A stretch of 64,000 nucleotides of DNA, from the NCBI GenBank assembly GCA_018401965.1, contig JAGYJU010000010.1, positions 29,692 to 93,691 of the forward strand, written 5' to 3'. The notes beneath the pieces were generated by a model. It saw nothing but the letters and a program-made list of their open reading frames with translations, was not told the origin of the DNA and did not search any database. This document shows, in pieces, positions 44,774 through 54,620 of this stretch. The first letter of the stretch is position 1. Every line of letters begins with the position of its first letter. The position numbers were made by a program, and so were the translations under genes. Source of the stretch: Roseicyclus sp. GTDB lineage: Bacteria; Pseudomonadota; Alphaproteobacteria; Rhodobacterales; Rhodobacteraceae.

Positions 44774-45541
44774 TCAGGTTCCGGGAAATTCGGGTTTGCG
44801 TTTGGCACCAAAGGCGGCGACGCCTTCGGCCTTGTCGGCGCTGGCCCCGATCATGCCGCCGCCCAGCGCCTCGATCATGGCGCTTCGGTCTTCACCGACG
44901 CCTGCGTGGATCTGGTATTTCGCCACCTCGACGGCGCGGGGCGACGCCTTGGCCAGGCCCGCCGCGATGGTTTCGGCCATGGCCAGCGGGTCATCGGCCA
45001 CCTCGGCCACGAAGCCCAGCGCATGGGCGCGGGCGGCATCGAGGCGGCGACCAAAAAGCGCCATCTCCTTCAGCACCGGTTCGGGGATCATGCGGGCCAG
45101 GCGTTGCGTGCCCGACCAGCCCGGCACGATGCCCACCTGCGCCTCTGGCAGGGCCAGCGTCGCGCCCGGCGCCATCACCCGAATGTCGCAACAGGCGGCC
45201 AGTTCAAGGCCGCCGCCAAAGGCATGGGCCTGAACCACCGCGATGGTGGGTTTCGACAGGCGCGCCAGCCGGTCAAAGATGCGATGCCCGTCGCGCACCC
45301 AGGACCGGGCGAAATCGAACGGCGACAAGGGGGCCCAGGCGGCGATATCGGCCCCGGCGCAAAACGCCCGGTCGCCGGTTGATTGCAGCAAGACACAGGC
45401 CACCCCCGCGCTTTGATCCAGCGTGGCGCAATGCGCCTCCAGCGCCGCCAGCATGGCGGGGGTAAAGGCATTCAGCTTGCCCGGATTGTCGAGCGTGATC
45501 CGCGCCAGCGGGCCAGTGATGGCCAGGTGAACCGCGCTCAC
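44774..45541 (-). CDS. Enoyl-CoA hydratase/isomerase family protein
   Basis: A 255-residue crotonase-fold protein. The oxyanion-hole segments are CAGADIAAWAPLSP near residue 62 and AFGGGLELAACCDIRVMAP near 107, with the acidic catalytic position near LPEAQVGIVPGWSGTQRLAR at ~135. Two glutamates of classic hydratases are not both obvious, so hydratase, isomerase or other crotonase chemistry remains open. Its start overlaps the CoA-transferase stop (ATGA). Confidence 0.9.
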   Translation of the reverse strand: MSAVHLAITGPLARITLDNPGKLNAFTPAMLAALEAHCATLDQSAGVACVLLQSTGDRAFCAGADIAAWAPLSPFDFARSWVRDGHRIFDRLARLSKPTIAVVQAHAFGGGLELAACCDIRVMAPGATLALPEAQVGIVPGWSGTQRLARMIPEPVLKEMALFGRRLDAARAHALGFVAEVADDPLAMAETIAAGLAKASPRAVEVAKYQIHAGVGEDRSAMIEALGGGMIGASADKAEGVAAFGAKRKPEFPGT

Positions 45542-47109
45542 AGCACCAACCCCATCGGCGCATCGCGCAGGATCGACAGCGGCAGAACCGTGGCGTTTTC
45601 CGCCATGCTGACGCGGCCCTGGCTTGCCGCCACGATGTCGCGCGCCGGGTCGATCCCCGGCATGATCTCGATCGCCTTCAGGCCCGTGGGCGTCAGGCGG
45701 ATCACGCAGCGTTCGGTGACATAGATCACGTCCTGGCCCTGTTCGACCGCACGCTTGCCCGAAAACGTGACATGCTCGACCCGGTCCACCATCTTGGTGA
45801 ATTTGCCGGGCTTGGCCACGCGCAGCCCGCTGTCGGTCAGGTCAAGCTCTGCCCCCGCTTCGAAATAGCCGGAAAAGACGATTTTCTTCGCGTGCGCGGT
45901 GATATCGACGAACCCGCCACAGCCTGCCGTCAGGTAGGGTTTCTTGCCCAGCTTGGAGACATTGACGTTGCCGTCAACATCCACCTCGAGGAAGGACAGG
46001 AAGGTCTGATCGAACCCGCCGCCCTGAAAATAGGTGAACTGGTTGGGCGAGGGCACGAAAGCATCGGCATTCGACGCACAGCCAAAGGCAAAGCCGGTCA
46101 GCGGCATGCCGCCCACCGCGCCCTGTTCGATGGCCCATGTCACGGCCTGCGCATGGCCTTCTTCCAGCAGAATTCGCGGCACCATGGCGGAAATGCCAAA
46201 GCCGAGGTTGGCGGTCTGGCCGCGCCTCAATTCCATCGCCGCACGGCGCGCGATGATTTTTTCCACGCCATGTTCCGCCAGCGCGAAACTGTCCCAGGGC
46301 CGCATGATTTCGCCCGAAATCGCCGGGTCATAGACCGTTTCGGTGGTCTGTTTCTGGTCCGGGGCCACCACGATCAGATCGACAAGGTGGCCGGGCACAT
46401 GCACGTCATGGGGGCGCAGGCTGCCCGTCGCCGTCATCCGCTTGACCTGCGCGATGACCAGCCCGCCATGGTTGCGCACGGCAATCGCCTGATCCAGCGC
46501 GCCCAGGTAGGCGCCTTCGTGTTCATAGGTCAGGTTGCCGCGTTCATCGGCGGTGGTGGCGCGGATGATAGCGACATCGGGCACGATATTGGGGAAATGC
46601 AGCCATGTCTGCCCGCCGAATTCCTGCCGCTGCACGATGGGCGCGGCGGCCCCGCGCGCGTTCATCGCACAGCCTTCACGGATCGGGTCGACAAAGGTAT
46701 CAAGCCCCACGCGCGTCAACACGCCGGGCCGGCGCGCCGCCACGTCGCGGTGCATGTCGAACAGGATGCCCGAGGGCACGTTATAGGCCGCAACGCGGTC
46801 TTCCACGACCATGCGCCAGATGTCGGGCATGGGCAGGGTCGATGGCCCGGACGGGTAGCTGCCCGCGATGATGCGCACCAACAGCCCATCGCGGGCGATA
46901 TGGTCAACACCCTTGACCCCATACATGTCGCCCGCCGCGATCGGGTGCAGCGTGGTCAGGCCCCGCGGGTGGCCCTCGGCCTCGAAGCGCGCGCCCAAGG
47001 CCGCAAGCACCGCATCTGGACAGCCCAGCGCCGATGACGAAGATACCGTGACAACCGCATTGTCGGGGATGCGCGCAACCGCCTGTGCGGCGCTGACATG
47101 CTTGCCCAT
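45538..47109 (-). CDS. Acyl-CoA:carboxylate CoA-transferase (YdiF-like)
   Basis: A 523-residue fused-subunit CoA-transferase of the YdiF/acetoacetate-type family. The first half carries the class I CoA-transferase domain (VTVSSSSALGCPDAVLAALG and LNVG-like AIGDMYGVKG text). The active-site glutamate of the second half is in AIEQGAVGGMPLTGFAFG near residue 335. It activates a carboxylate by exchange with another acyl-CoA and feeds the adjacent enoyl-CoA hydratase. Confidence 0.92.
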   Translation of the reverse strand: MGKHVSAAQAVARIPDNAVVTVSSSSALGCPDAVLAALGARFEAEGHPRGLTTLHPIAAGDMYGVKGVDHIARDGLLVRIIAGSYPSGPSTLPMPDIWRMVVEDRVAAYNVPSGILFDMHRDVAARRPGVLTRVGLDTFVDPIREGCAMNARGAAAPIVQRQEFGGQTWLHFPNIVPDVAIIRATTADERGNLTYEHEGAYLGALDQAIAVRNHGGLVIAQVKRMTATGSLRPHDVHVPGHLVDLIVVAPDQKQTTETVYDPAISGEIMRPWDSFALAEHGVEKIIARRAAMELRRGQTANLGFGISAMVPRILLEEGHAQAVTWAIEQGAVGGMPLTGFAFGCASNADAFVPSPNQFTYFQGGGFDQTFLSFLEVDVDGNVNVSKLGKKPYLTAGCGGFVDITAHAKKIVFSGYFEAGAELDLTDSGLRVAKPGKFTKMVDRVEHVTFSGKRAVEQGQDVIYVTERCVIRLTPTGLKAIEIMPGIDPARDIVAASQGRVSMAENATVLPLSILRDAPMGLVL

Positions 47110-47112
47110 GGA

Positions 47113-48111
47113 TCAGACCCCGCCGTAATCCACGCCGGTGCGCTGGCCGGTCTTGGCCGCCTTGGCCACGGCGGCGGCAACGGCCAGCGACTTGATCCCG
47201 TCGATCCCATCCGCCGAAGGCCGACCATCGCCCTTGATGGCGGCATGAAACTGATCCAGCGACCGGATATAAAGGTTGTGATCGGCAAACGGGAGGGTTT
47301 CCGTGCCCGCCTCGGTCTTGATCGTGATCTGCCCCACGGGGCGTTGCGTCATCACGTTGCGCGCCACGATCGACCCCTTGGTGCCATGCAGTTCGAACCC
47401 GCTTTCGGCATAGGCATGGGTGAAACTTTCATGCGCCATGACCATCGCGCCCGACGGCATCGACCAGACCGACATGCAGCTGTCCTCGACCCCCTGGCCC
47501 ATGCCGGATGCACCATCGATGGCCACGACATCCACCGGGTCTTCGCCCAGGTGAAAGCGCACGGTATCGGCGTCATGGACCACGATATCGGGGATCACGC
47601 CACCACCTGCGGCCGGGTTGTCGATGCGCCAGCCTTGCAGGAAGGGCGGCAGGTAAACGGCGTGGAACACCCGCACGCTCAGCACGTCGCCGATGCGCCC
47701 CGCCCGCACCGCGTCGCGGATGGCGATATGCGATCCCGCGTTGCGCAGATGGTGGTTGGTGCCAAAGACAAGGCCCGCCGCCTCTGCCGCCCGCACCATG
47801 GTCACGGCATCGGCCACGGTCATCGCAAGGGGCTTTTCGCACAAGACATGCTTGCCGGCCGCGATGGCCGCCATGGCCTGCGCGAAATGTTTTTCATTGG
47901 TGGTCGAGATATAGACCGCATCCAGATCGTCCTGCGCCAAGAGCGCATCCAGATCACTGGTGCCAAAGGGAATGCCCTGTTCGGCGGCATAGGTTTCGGC
48001 GCGCGCGGGAGAGGAACTGTGCACCGAGGCGATTTCACCGCCCGCGCCCCGGATCGCGCCGATCATGTGGTTTGCCGCTATCGAACTTGCGCCGATCAAT
48101 CCCCACCGCAT
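47113..48111 (-). CDS. Gfo/Idh/MocA family oxidoreductase
   Basis: A 332-residue NAD(P)-dependent oxidoreductase. The N-terminal Rossmann loop is WGLIGASSIAANHMIGA, and the family EKP motif is in HVLCEKPLAMTVADA near residue 93. The C-terminal catalytic domain has GGGVIPDIVVHDADTVRFHLG with the conserved histidine near 178. Members act on sugars, inositols and related polyols. It is the first gene of the CoA-transferase operon and has a LacI-type operator in its leader. Confidence 0.92.
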   Translation of the reverse strand: MRWGLIGASSIAANHMIGAIRGAGGEIASVHSSSPARAETYAAEQGIPFGTSDLDALLAQDDLDAVYISTTNEKHFAQAMAAIAAGKHVLCEKPLAMTVADAVTMVRAAEAAGLVFGTNHHLRNAGSHIAIRDAVRAGRIGDVLSVRVFHAVYLPPFLQGWRIDNPAAGGGVIPDIVVHDADTVRFHLGEDPVDVVAIDGASGMGQGVEDSCMSVWSMPSGAMVMAHESFTHAYAESGFELHGTKGSIVARNVMTQRPVGQITIKTEAGTETLPFADHNLYIRSLDQFHAAIKGDGRPSADGIDGIKSLAVAAAVAKAAKTGQRTGVDYGGV

Positions 48112-48170
48112 GGCGGCTCCTCCCCTCTGACGTGCGGCACTGCTTGGTGCAATGTGCCATTTCGATCTTT

Positions 48171-48184
48171 TTGGAACGATCCAA
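48171..48184. promoter_or_regulatory. LacI-type operator upstream of MocA/CoA-transferase operon
   Basis: TTGGAACGATCCAA, central CpG, is the exact reverse complement of the 14-bp core at 37577. It lies 59 nt upstream of the MocA-family start codon in the only gap available for that promoter. This ties the two operons to one regulator. Confidence 0.75.
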
Positions 48185-48235
48185 ATTCAATGTCAACGGG
48201 GTCGTCCGGTGCAGGCCCACCGGCGATCTGCAGCG

Positions 48236-49513
48236 TCAGGTCAATCTTGCGCCGGGCGGAATGGTCGGGGGGGCGGCGTTCAGCGTGTCCATCGCAAAGC
48301 CCGCGGCACTCCGGTAATTCATCAAGAACGCCTCGCGTTCCGCCTTGGGCAACACGGTTTCGATATCGTCGAACACGCCGCCACAGCGATCATCGAGCAG
48401 GTTCAGCAACCCGAACGGCCCCGCGCCCCGGTTGCGCAGAACCAGCTGCGACACCGGCCCGCACAATTGCGCATCATAAGCGGCCAGCGCCTGGGGTGTG
48501 ACGCCATGGGCCAGCATCTGTGCGCCGATCACGCGGGCATCGACGATGGCCTGGCTCGCACCATTGGACCCGGTGGGATACATCGCATGGGCCGCATCCC
48601 CCATCAGCGCCACCGGCCCATCCACCCATGTCGGCACCGGGTCGCGGTCGATCATCGGGTTTTCATAGGCACAATCGGCGGCGCGCAGCATCGCGGGCAC
48701 ATCCAGCCAGTCGTATCGATAGCGGTCGAAATGATCGATGAAATCCGCCACCTCGACGGGTTTGAACCAGGCGTCATCCGGCCAGCCGCCGGAATTGTCC
48801 AGCGTCACCTCGGCGATCCAGTTGATCAGCGCGGTGCCATCCGGCCCGACCGGCGAAATCGGGTAGATCACCATGCGCTGCCGATGTGTGCCAAGCCCGA
48901 TGAAAGAGGATGCGCCGCGCAGGGGCTTGGCGCGCACCGTGCCGCGCCACATCACCGCGCCGCCCCAATTGATCGGCGGCTGGTCGGGGTGCATCTGCGC
49001 GCGGATGCGGGAATGAATGCCATCGGCCCCGATCAGCAGCGCGCCCTCGTCTTGCGTCATGGTGCCATCGGCGCGGGTGATCTGGGCCAGAACACCGCCC
49101 GCCGAAGCGCTGTAGCCCGTCACCCGCGCGCCGAGAACGACACATTCAGGCCCGGCCCGGTCCAGAAGCTTGCGATACAGCATCATGTGAAACTGGCCGC
49201 GATGCACCGCGTATTGCGGCCAGTGGTAGCCGGCCGCGCGACCGCGCGGTTCGGCATGCACCTCGCAGCCGTTCAGCCCGACAAGCGCCCATTCCAGCGC
49301 GGGCAGGCCGACGCCGTCCAGATCCGCCTCGGTAATGCCCAGGTCGATCAATTCCCGCACGCCATGGGGTTGCAGGTTGATGCCCACCCCCAGCGGCTTC
49401 ATCTCGCGGCTGGCCTCGTAGACGCGGAAGGGCACGCCCACCTGGTGCAGCGTCAAGGCAAGCGTCAGCCCGGCGATGCCGCCGCCCGCGATCAGAACGG
49501 GCGCGGCAGTCAT
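48236..49513 (-). CDS. FAD-dependent monooxygenase (aromatic hydroxylase family)
   Basis: A 425-residue flavoprotein monooxygenase of the PHBH/salicylate-hydroxylase superfamily. The FAD-binding loop is VLIAGGGIAGLTLALTL, the second motif is GADGIHSRIR near residue 160, and the third, ALMGDAAHAMYPTGSNGASQAI, is near 300. Substrates of this family are usually aromatic acids or phenols. It is translationally coupled to the upstream SDR (ATGA overlap). A role with the neighbouring regulon is possible but not shown. Confidence 0.92.
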   Translation of the reverse strand: MTAAPVLIAGGGIAGLTLALTLHQVGVPFRVYEASREMKPLGVGINLQPHGVRELIDLGITEADLDGVGLPALEWALVGLNGCEVHAEPRGRAAGYHWPQYAVHRGQFHMMLYRKLLDRAGPECVVLGARVTGYSASAGGVLAQITRADGTMTQDEGALLIGADGIHSRIRAQMHPDQPPINWGGAVMWRGTVRAKPLRGASSFIGLGTHRQRMVIYPISPVGPDGTALINWIAEVTLDNSGGWPDDAWFKPVEVADFIDHFDRYRYDWLDVPAMLRAADCAYENPMIDRDPVPTWVDGPVALMGDAAHAMYPTGSNGASQAIVDARVIGAQMLAHGVTPQALAAYDAQLCGPVSQLVLRNRGAGPFGLLNLLDDRCGGVFDDIETVLPKAEREAFLMNYRSAAGFAMDTLNAAPPTIPPGARLT

Positions 49514-50277
49514 CGTGGCGCCATCCGGATCGCGCCATCGAGCCGGATCACTTCCCCGTTCAGCATCGGGTTCCGGGTGATATGTTCGACCATCGCGGCA
49601 TATTCATCGGGATCGCCCAGCCGCGACGGGAACGGCACCTGCGCGCCAAGCGATTGCTGCACCTCGTCGGGCATGCCCTGCAACAAGGGCGTCAGGAACA
49701 GGCCCGGCGCGATGGTGCAGACGCGGATGCCCTTGTCGGCCAGGTCACGCGCCATCGGCAGGGTCATGCCCACGATCCCGCCCTTGGACGCGGCATAGGC
49801 GATCTGGCCCACCTGCCCGTCAAAGGCCGCGACCGAGGCGGTGTTCACGATCACGCCCCGCGCGCCATCGGCATCGATCGGGTCGGCGGCGGCCATCCGT
49901 GCCGCGGCCTGGCTCGCGCAGTTGAAACTGCCGATCAGGTTGATCCGCACCACCTTGTCGAACAGCGCCGGGTCATGCGCCGCGCCGCGCGACACGGTCT
50001 TGGCCGCCGGGCCGATGCCCGCGCAATTGACCAGCACGCGGGGGGTGCCGATTGCCGCCTCGACCTGATCCAGGCCGGCCGCGACCGACATCGGGTCCGA
50101 CACGTCGACGCGCAGGAACACCCCACCGATCGCCGCCGCATGGGCCGCGCCGCGCGCCTCATCCAGATCGAACAGCGCAAGCTTCAGGCCGCCCGCCGCC
50201 AGGCGTGCCGCCGTGGCCGCCCCCAATCCAGAGGCACCCCCGGTCACAACCGCCGCCATCCCGTTCCAATCCTGCAT
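49510..50277 (-). CDS. SDR family 3-hydroxyacyl-CoA dehydrogenase-like protein
   Basis: A 255-residue SDR of the type-II 3-hydroxyacyl-CoA dehydrogenase (HSD17B10-like) group. The cofactor loop is [19 protein letters not shown], and [12 protein letters not shown] near residue 83 and the catalytic [19 protein letters not shown] near 168 are present. [14 protein letters not shown] and DGAIRMAPR complete the match. Start at [11 protein letters not shown]. It pairs with the monooxygenase downstream and shares a divergent gap with sulP. Confidence 0.9.
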   Translation of the reverse strand: MQDWNGMAAVVTGGASGLGAATAARLAAGGLKLALFDLDEARGAAHAAAIGGVFLRVDVSDPMSVAAGLDQVEAAIGTPRVLVNCAGIGPAAKTVSRGAAHDPALFDKVVRINLIGSFNCASQAAARMAAADPIDADGARGVIVNTASVAAFDGQVGQIAYAASKGGIVGMTLPMARDLADKGIRVCTIAPGLFLTPLLQGMPDEVQQSLGAQVPFPSRLGDPDEYAAMVEHITRNPMLNGEVIRLDGAIRMAPR

Positions 50278-50608
50278 AACACACGCCCTTTCCATTCGTT
50301 TGCCGCGAACCGGGTCTTGGCCTTTGGCCCGGTCCCTTTACGCCATTGCCATCGTCACACGCGCTTACACCATATTGTCGAGCACGGAAAATACCCAAGC
50401 GCCCATCGGGCCGCACCAGACCGGCCAGGGGCCTGCGCTGTTGCGCTTCGGGGCAAAGCGCCTTATTCCGCATTGCAGCGAACATGGACCCGGCCGTTGC
50501 AGACCGGGTGGCTCTTCCGGCCGCCGATCCGCCGGACAACGATCACCAACCGTGCATGGGCACGCTGGCCGCACCCCGGATCGCGGTCGGGTATCGGACA
50601 AGATTTAC
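50278..50608. other. Divergent intergenic gap, SDR / SulP
   Basis: A 331-bp stretch without a credible gene; it should hold promoters for the monooxygenase–SDR pair and sulP. The open frames crossing it have no family resemblance. I saw no operator matching those of the 30–48 kb regulon and no strong terminator. Confidence 0.5.
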
Positions 50609-52099
50609 ATGATGTCTTTTGACACTTACCGCGCCCAATGGCTCGGCACTATCCGCGCTGACCTTTTGGCGGGGCTGGTCGTGGCGCTGGCCCTGATCCC
50701 CGAGGCCATCGCCTTTTCGATCATCGCGGGCGTTGACCCCAAGGTGGGGCTTTACGCCAGTTTCTCGATCGCGGTGATCACCGCCATCACCGGTGGGCGC
50801 CCCGGCATGATTTCCGCCGCCACCGCCGCGACCGCCGTGCTGATGGTGACGCTGGTGCGCGACCATGGCCTGCAATACCTGCTGGCCGCGACCGTTCTGG
50901 CGGGCCTGTTGCAGATTGCCATGGGCATCCTGAAACTTGGCTTTGTCATGCGTTACGTGTCGAAATCGGTGATGACCGGCTTCGTGAACGCGCTGGCGAT
51001 CCTGATCTTCATGGCGCAGCTGCCGGAACTGGACCCGCGCAACGTGACCTGGCTGACCTATGCGCTGGTCGCGCTTGGCTTGGCGATCATCTACCTTTTC
51101 CCGCGCATCACCAAGGCTGTCCCATCGCCGCTTGTCACCATCATCGTGCTGACGGCGCTGACCCTGGCCCTTGGCCTGGACGTGCGCACCGTGGGCGACA
51201 TGGGCGCGCTGCCCGACACGCTGCCGGTGTTCCTGATCCCCGATATCCCGCTGACCTTCGAGACGCTGGCGATCATCTTTCCCTATTCGGTCGCGGTGGC
51301 CATCGTCGGCCTGCTCGAAAGCTTGATGACGCAGAACATCGTCGATGACCTGACCGACACGAAATCGAACCGCAACCAGGAATGCATCGGCCAGGGGCTG
51401 GCGAACACGGCGACGGGGTTCATCGGCGGCATGGCGGGCTGTGCCATGATCGGCCAATCCATCATCAACGTGAAATCGGGCGGTCGCGGGCGGTTGTCAT
51501 GCTTTGTGGCCGGTGTCTTCCTGCTGATCCTTGTCGTGGGGCTTGGCGACCTGGTCAGCGTGATCCCCATGCCCGCGCTGGTGGCGATCATGATCATGGT
51601 GTCCATCGGCACGTTTTCCTGGTCGTCCATCGGGGCCTTGCGCAGCCATCCCCGGTCATCGTCCATCGTCATGATCGCAACCGTCGTGACCGTGGTCTAT
51701 ACCCACAACCTTGCCATCGGGGTCTTGGTCGGCGTCTTGCTGTCGGGCATCTTCTTTGCCGGCAAGATCGCGCAATTGTTCAAGGTCCGGTCCGACATCA
51801 GCGCCGATGGCCGGGTGCGCACCTACCATGTCGAGGGGCAATTGTTCTACGGCTCGGTCGAGGATTTCATGAATGCCTTCGATTTCAAGGAAGCCCCCGA
51901 ACGCGTCGTGATCGACGTCAGCCGCGCCCATATCTGGGATATCTCGTCGGTTCAGGCGCTTGACATGGCGATCCTGAAATTCCGCCGCGACGGGGCCGAG
52001 GTCGAAGTGGTGGGCATGAACGAGGCCACGGAAACCCTGGTCGACCGGCTTGCCATCCATGACAAGCCCGGTGCCATGGACAAGCTGATGGAGCATTGA
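50609..52099 (+). CDS. SulP family inorganic anion transporter
   Basis: A 496-residue SLC26/SulP transporter for sulfate or bicarbonate. The N-terminus has the family text [34 protein letters not shown] near residue 20 (shown in part), then roughly eleven helices. A C-terminal cytoplasmic STAS domain spans residues ~395–495 ([36 protein letters not shown]). It overlaps nothing and is followed after 1 nt by a universal stress protein gene, so the two are co-transcribed. An ATG three bases downstream of the chosen start (MM) is also possible. Confidence 0.93.
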   Translation: MMSFDTYRAQWLGTIRADLLAGLVVALALIPEAIAFSIIAGVDPKVGLYASFSIAVITAITGGRPGMISAATAATAVLMVTLVRDHGLQYLLAATVLAGLLQIAMGILKLGFVMRYVSKSVMTGFVNALAILIFMAQLPELDPRNVTWLTYALVALGLAIIYLFPRITKAVPSPLVTIIVLTALTLALGLDVRTVGDMGALPDTLPVFLIPDIPLTFETLAIIFPYSVAVAIVGLLESLMTQNIVDDLTDTKSNRNQECIGQGLANTATGFIGGMAGCAMIGQSIINVKSGGRGRLSCFVAGVFLLILVVGLGDLVSVIPMPALVAIMIMVSIGTFSWSSIGALRSHPRSSSIVMIATVVTVVYTHNLAIGVLVGVLLSGIFFAGKIAQLFKVRSDISADGRVRTYHVEGQLFYGSVEDFMNAFDFKEAPERVVIDVSRAHIWDISSVQALDMAILKFRRDGAEVEVVGMNEATETLVDRLAIHDKPGAMDKLMEH

Positions 52100-52100
52100 G

Positions 52101-52964
52101 ATGACCGATATGACAGGCAAGATCATCGCGCTGATCGACGGGTCGATCTATTCCGAAAGCGTCTGCAACCACGCGGCCTGGATATCCAAGGCCACCGGCG
52201 CGCCGGTGGAATTGATCCATGTGCTTGGCCGCCGCGACGGCAGCGGCACCGCCGATCTGTCCGGGTCGATCCGGCTGGGCGCGCGCAGCGCCTTGTTGCA
52301 GGAACTGGCCGATCTGGACGCGCAGCGCGCCAAGCTGGTCAGCCACAGGGGCCGCGCCATCCTGGAAGATGCGCGCGCCATCGTCGACCGGGACGGGGTG
52401 ACCGAAATCACCACCCGCCTGCGCCATGGCGATGTGGTCGAAGCCATCGCGGATATCGAACAGGAGGCCCGCGTGATCCTGATCGGCAAGCGCGGCGAAG
52501 ACGCCGATTTCGCCAAGGGCCACCTCGGATCGAACCTGGAACGGATCGTGCGTGCCGCGCATCGGCCGGTTTTCGTCGCCTCGCGCGCCTTCAAGCCCAT
52601 CGAAAAGGTGCTGGTGGCCTATGATGGGGGCCGGTCCGCGATGAAGGCGGTCGATCACATTGCCCGCAGCCCCCTGTTCCAAGGGCTTGCCATCACGGTC
52701 GTGACCGTGGGGGCCGACACGCCGGACATCCGCAAGGGGCTGGAGGATGCGCGCGCGATGCTGATGGCCGCGGGTCTTGCCGCCGACACCCGCGTCATCG
52801 CCGGCCAACCCGAGGTCGAACTGGGCAAGCTGGTCGAGGGTGAAGGTTTCGGCATGCTGGTTATGGGCGCCTATGGCCATAGCCGCATCCGCAGCCTCGT
52901 GATCGGGTCGACCACCACGGAAATGGTGCGGTCCTGCAAGGTTCCGGTCGTTCTGATGCGCTGA
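52101..52964 (+). CDS. Universal stress protein, two Usp domains
   Basis: A 287-residue tandem Usp protein. Domain one covers residues 1–140, and domain two begins at KVLVAYDGGRSAMKAVDH near residue 170. The nucleotide-binding loop GxxGx9GS is present in domain two as GAYGHSRIRSLVIGSTT, suggesting ATP binding. Domain one lacks an equally clear loop. It is coupled to the SulP gene, so it may tune the transporter; that is inference. Confidence 0.92.
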   Translation: MTDMTGKIIALIDGSIYSESVCNHAAWISKATGAPVELIHVLGRRDGSGTADLSGSIRLGARSALLQELADLDAQRAKLVSHRGRAILEDARAIVDRDGVTEITTRLRHGDVVEAIADIEQEARVILIGKRGEDADFAKGHLGSNLERIVRAAHRPVFVASRAFKPIEKVLVAYDGGRSAMKAVDHIARSPLFQGLAITVVTVGADTPDIRKGLEDARAMLMAAGLAADTRVIAGQPEVELGKLVEGEGFGMLVMGAYGHSRIRSLVIGSTTTEMVRSCKVPVVLMR

Positions 52965-53109
52965 CACGGGCGCAAACCAGCGGCATTGCGCCGACCGGTT
53001 TGACCCTGCCGCGCGGGCGCATAGGTTGATGCCCATGCTATGCACACACACCCACCCCGCTGTCGTCACCGCAGATTTGCGCGTCTCTTTCTGGCGCCAG
53101 GGTCAGAAC

Positions 53110-53484
53110 ATGACCATGGCCGCCGCCATCGTGCTGGCCGCCACCCTCGCGCTTGAGGCGCAGGATCGGCTGACAGACTGGACCCAAGCCTGGGTGCCCG
53201 AGGTTCTGGCCGTGCCGCAGGATGCGGAATTGCTGACCGACCGCGCCATCGGCTCGACCGTGCGGATGTTTTCCTTTGCCACCGCGCTGGATATCGACCC
53301 GTTGTTCGCCGAGTGGCAGACCGCGCTTGAAACCGGCGGTTTCCAGATCGATCAGGCGGTGGATGACCTTTTGGATCGGTCGCTCGAATTTTCGGGGCGT
53401 GGCATCACCAATGCCAAGATCGTTGCCGGCCCCACCGATGACACGGGCCGCACCGTGATCGATGTGGACGCGACGCTGCGGTAA
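53110..53484 (+). CDS. Hypothetical exported protein
   Basis: A 124-residue protein with no family I recognise. It starts MTMAAAIVLAATLALEAQ, a short hydrophobic stretch that could be a signal or anchor. The rest is a mixed alpha/beta domain with acidic patches (LFAEWQTALETGGFQIDQAVDDLLDR). Start at 53110 is chosen over the in-frame ATG at 53026, because the latter adds a histidine-rich leader without family support. Confidence 0.65.
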   Translation: MTMAAAIVLAATLALEAQDRLTDWTQAWVPEVLAVPQDAELLTDRAIGSTVRMFSFATALDIDPLFAEWQTALETGGFQIDQAVDDLLDRSLEFSGRGITNAKIVAGPTDDTGRTVIDVDATLR

Positions 53485-53588
53485 CGCGGGCGCACGACAG
53501 GTCACGCTTGCTTGAAGCGATCAAAACCTGCCCCATGGTGTCGCCGGTTTCTGCTAGCCTGCCTTGGCCGAGCATGAGGGGGGTGGCG

Positions 53589-54589
53589 ATGCTGCAGCGA
53601 CGTTTTGCAAGATCAGCGATGACGCGTGGGCTGACGGCGGGGGTGGCGCTGATGCTCGCGGCCGCCGTGGCCGGGGCACAGGCCGACCGCTTCGCAGCCG
53701 CCTGGCCCAATACCGATTTTTCCCGCGTCACCATCGACCTCTCGGAGGTGATCTCGGGCGGCCCGCCGCGCGATGGCATCCCGGCGATCATGGCACCGGA
53801 CTTCCTGGCCGCCGCCGCCGCGCCGCCGAGACGCGGCTCGATGACCGTGAACCGGTGATGACCTATGCCCCCGCCGATGGCCCCGCCCGTGCCTATCCGA
53901 TCCGCTACCTGATGTGGCATGAGATCGTGAATGACGTGGTCGATGGGGTGCCCATCGCCGTCACCTTTTGCCCGCTGTGCAACACCGGCATGGTCTTTGA
54001 CGCGCGGCTGGGCGGGCAGGCCTATACCTTTGGTGTGTCGGGGCTTTTGCGCCATTCCGACATGATCATGTATGACCACCAGACGGAAAGCTGGTGGCAA
54101 CAGGCCTTGGGCCAAGGCATCGCGGGTGACATGTCGGGGCGGGGCCTGGCCCAATTGCCCGCCTGGATGGAAAGCTGGGCGGCGTTTCGCGCGGCCCATC
54201 CGGCCGGGGTGGTGATGGATGAACCCGACTGGCGCCGCGCCTATGGCACCAACCCTTACCAAGGCTATGACACCACGCGCCCCTTCCTGTATTCCGGTGA
54301 AGACCCGCCGCATGGCATCGCGCCGCTGGAACGGGTCGTGCGCGTGGGCAACCGGGCCTGGCCCCTGACCCGGCTGCGCGCCGCCGGTCGGATCACCGAG
54401 GCGGGCGTGACCCTGACCTGGACCGAAGGACAGGCCTCGGCGCTGGACAGCGCCCGGATCGGGCAAGGCCGCGAGGTGGGCAACATCCGCGTGCGCGACG
54501 GGCAAGGGCGCGATGTGGCCCATGACATTCCCTTTGCCTTCGCCTTTCACGCCTTTCACCCGGATGGGCGCTGGATGCTGGGCCGATGA
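53589..54589 (+). pseudogene. DUF3179 family protein, frameshifted
   Basis: An exported DUF3179 protein. The first frame carries a signal peptide (LTAGVALMLAAAVAGAQA) and runs to PDFLAAAAAPP at ~53825. The next frame continues ETRLDDREPVMTYAPADG, then the family motifs RYLMWHEIVNDVVDGVPIAVTFCPLCNTG and FGVSGLLRHSDMIMYDHQT, ending at 54589. One missing base in the GCC/GCG run explains the break; the span is one base short of a multiple of three (333 aa if repaired). Preceded by a good ribosome binding site (GAGGGGGG). Function of the family is unknown. Confidence 0.85.
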
Positions 54590-54620
54590 TCGCAGGCCCC
54601 TTTGCGCGGGCCCGGACAGC

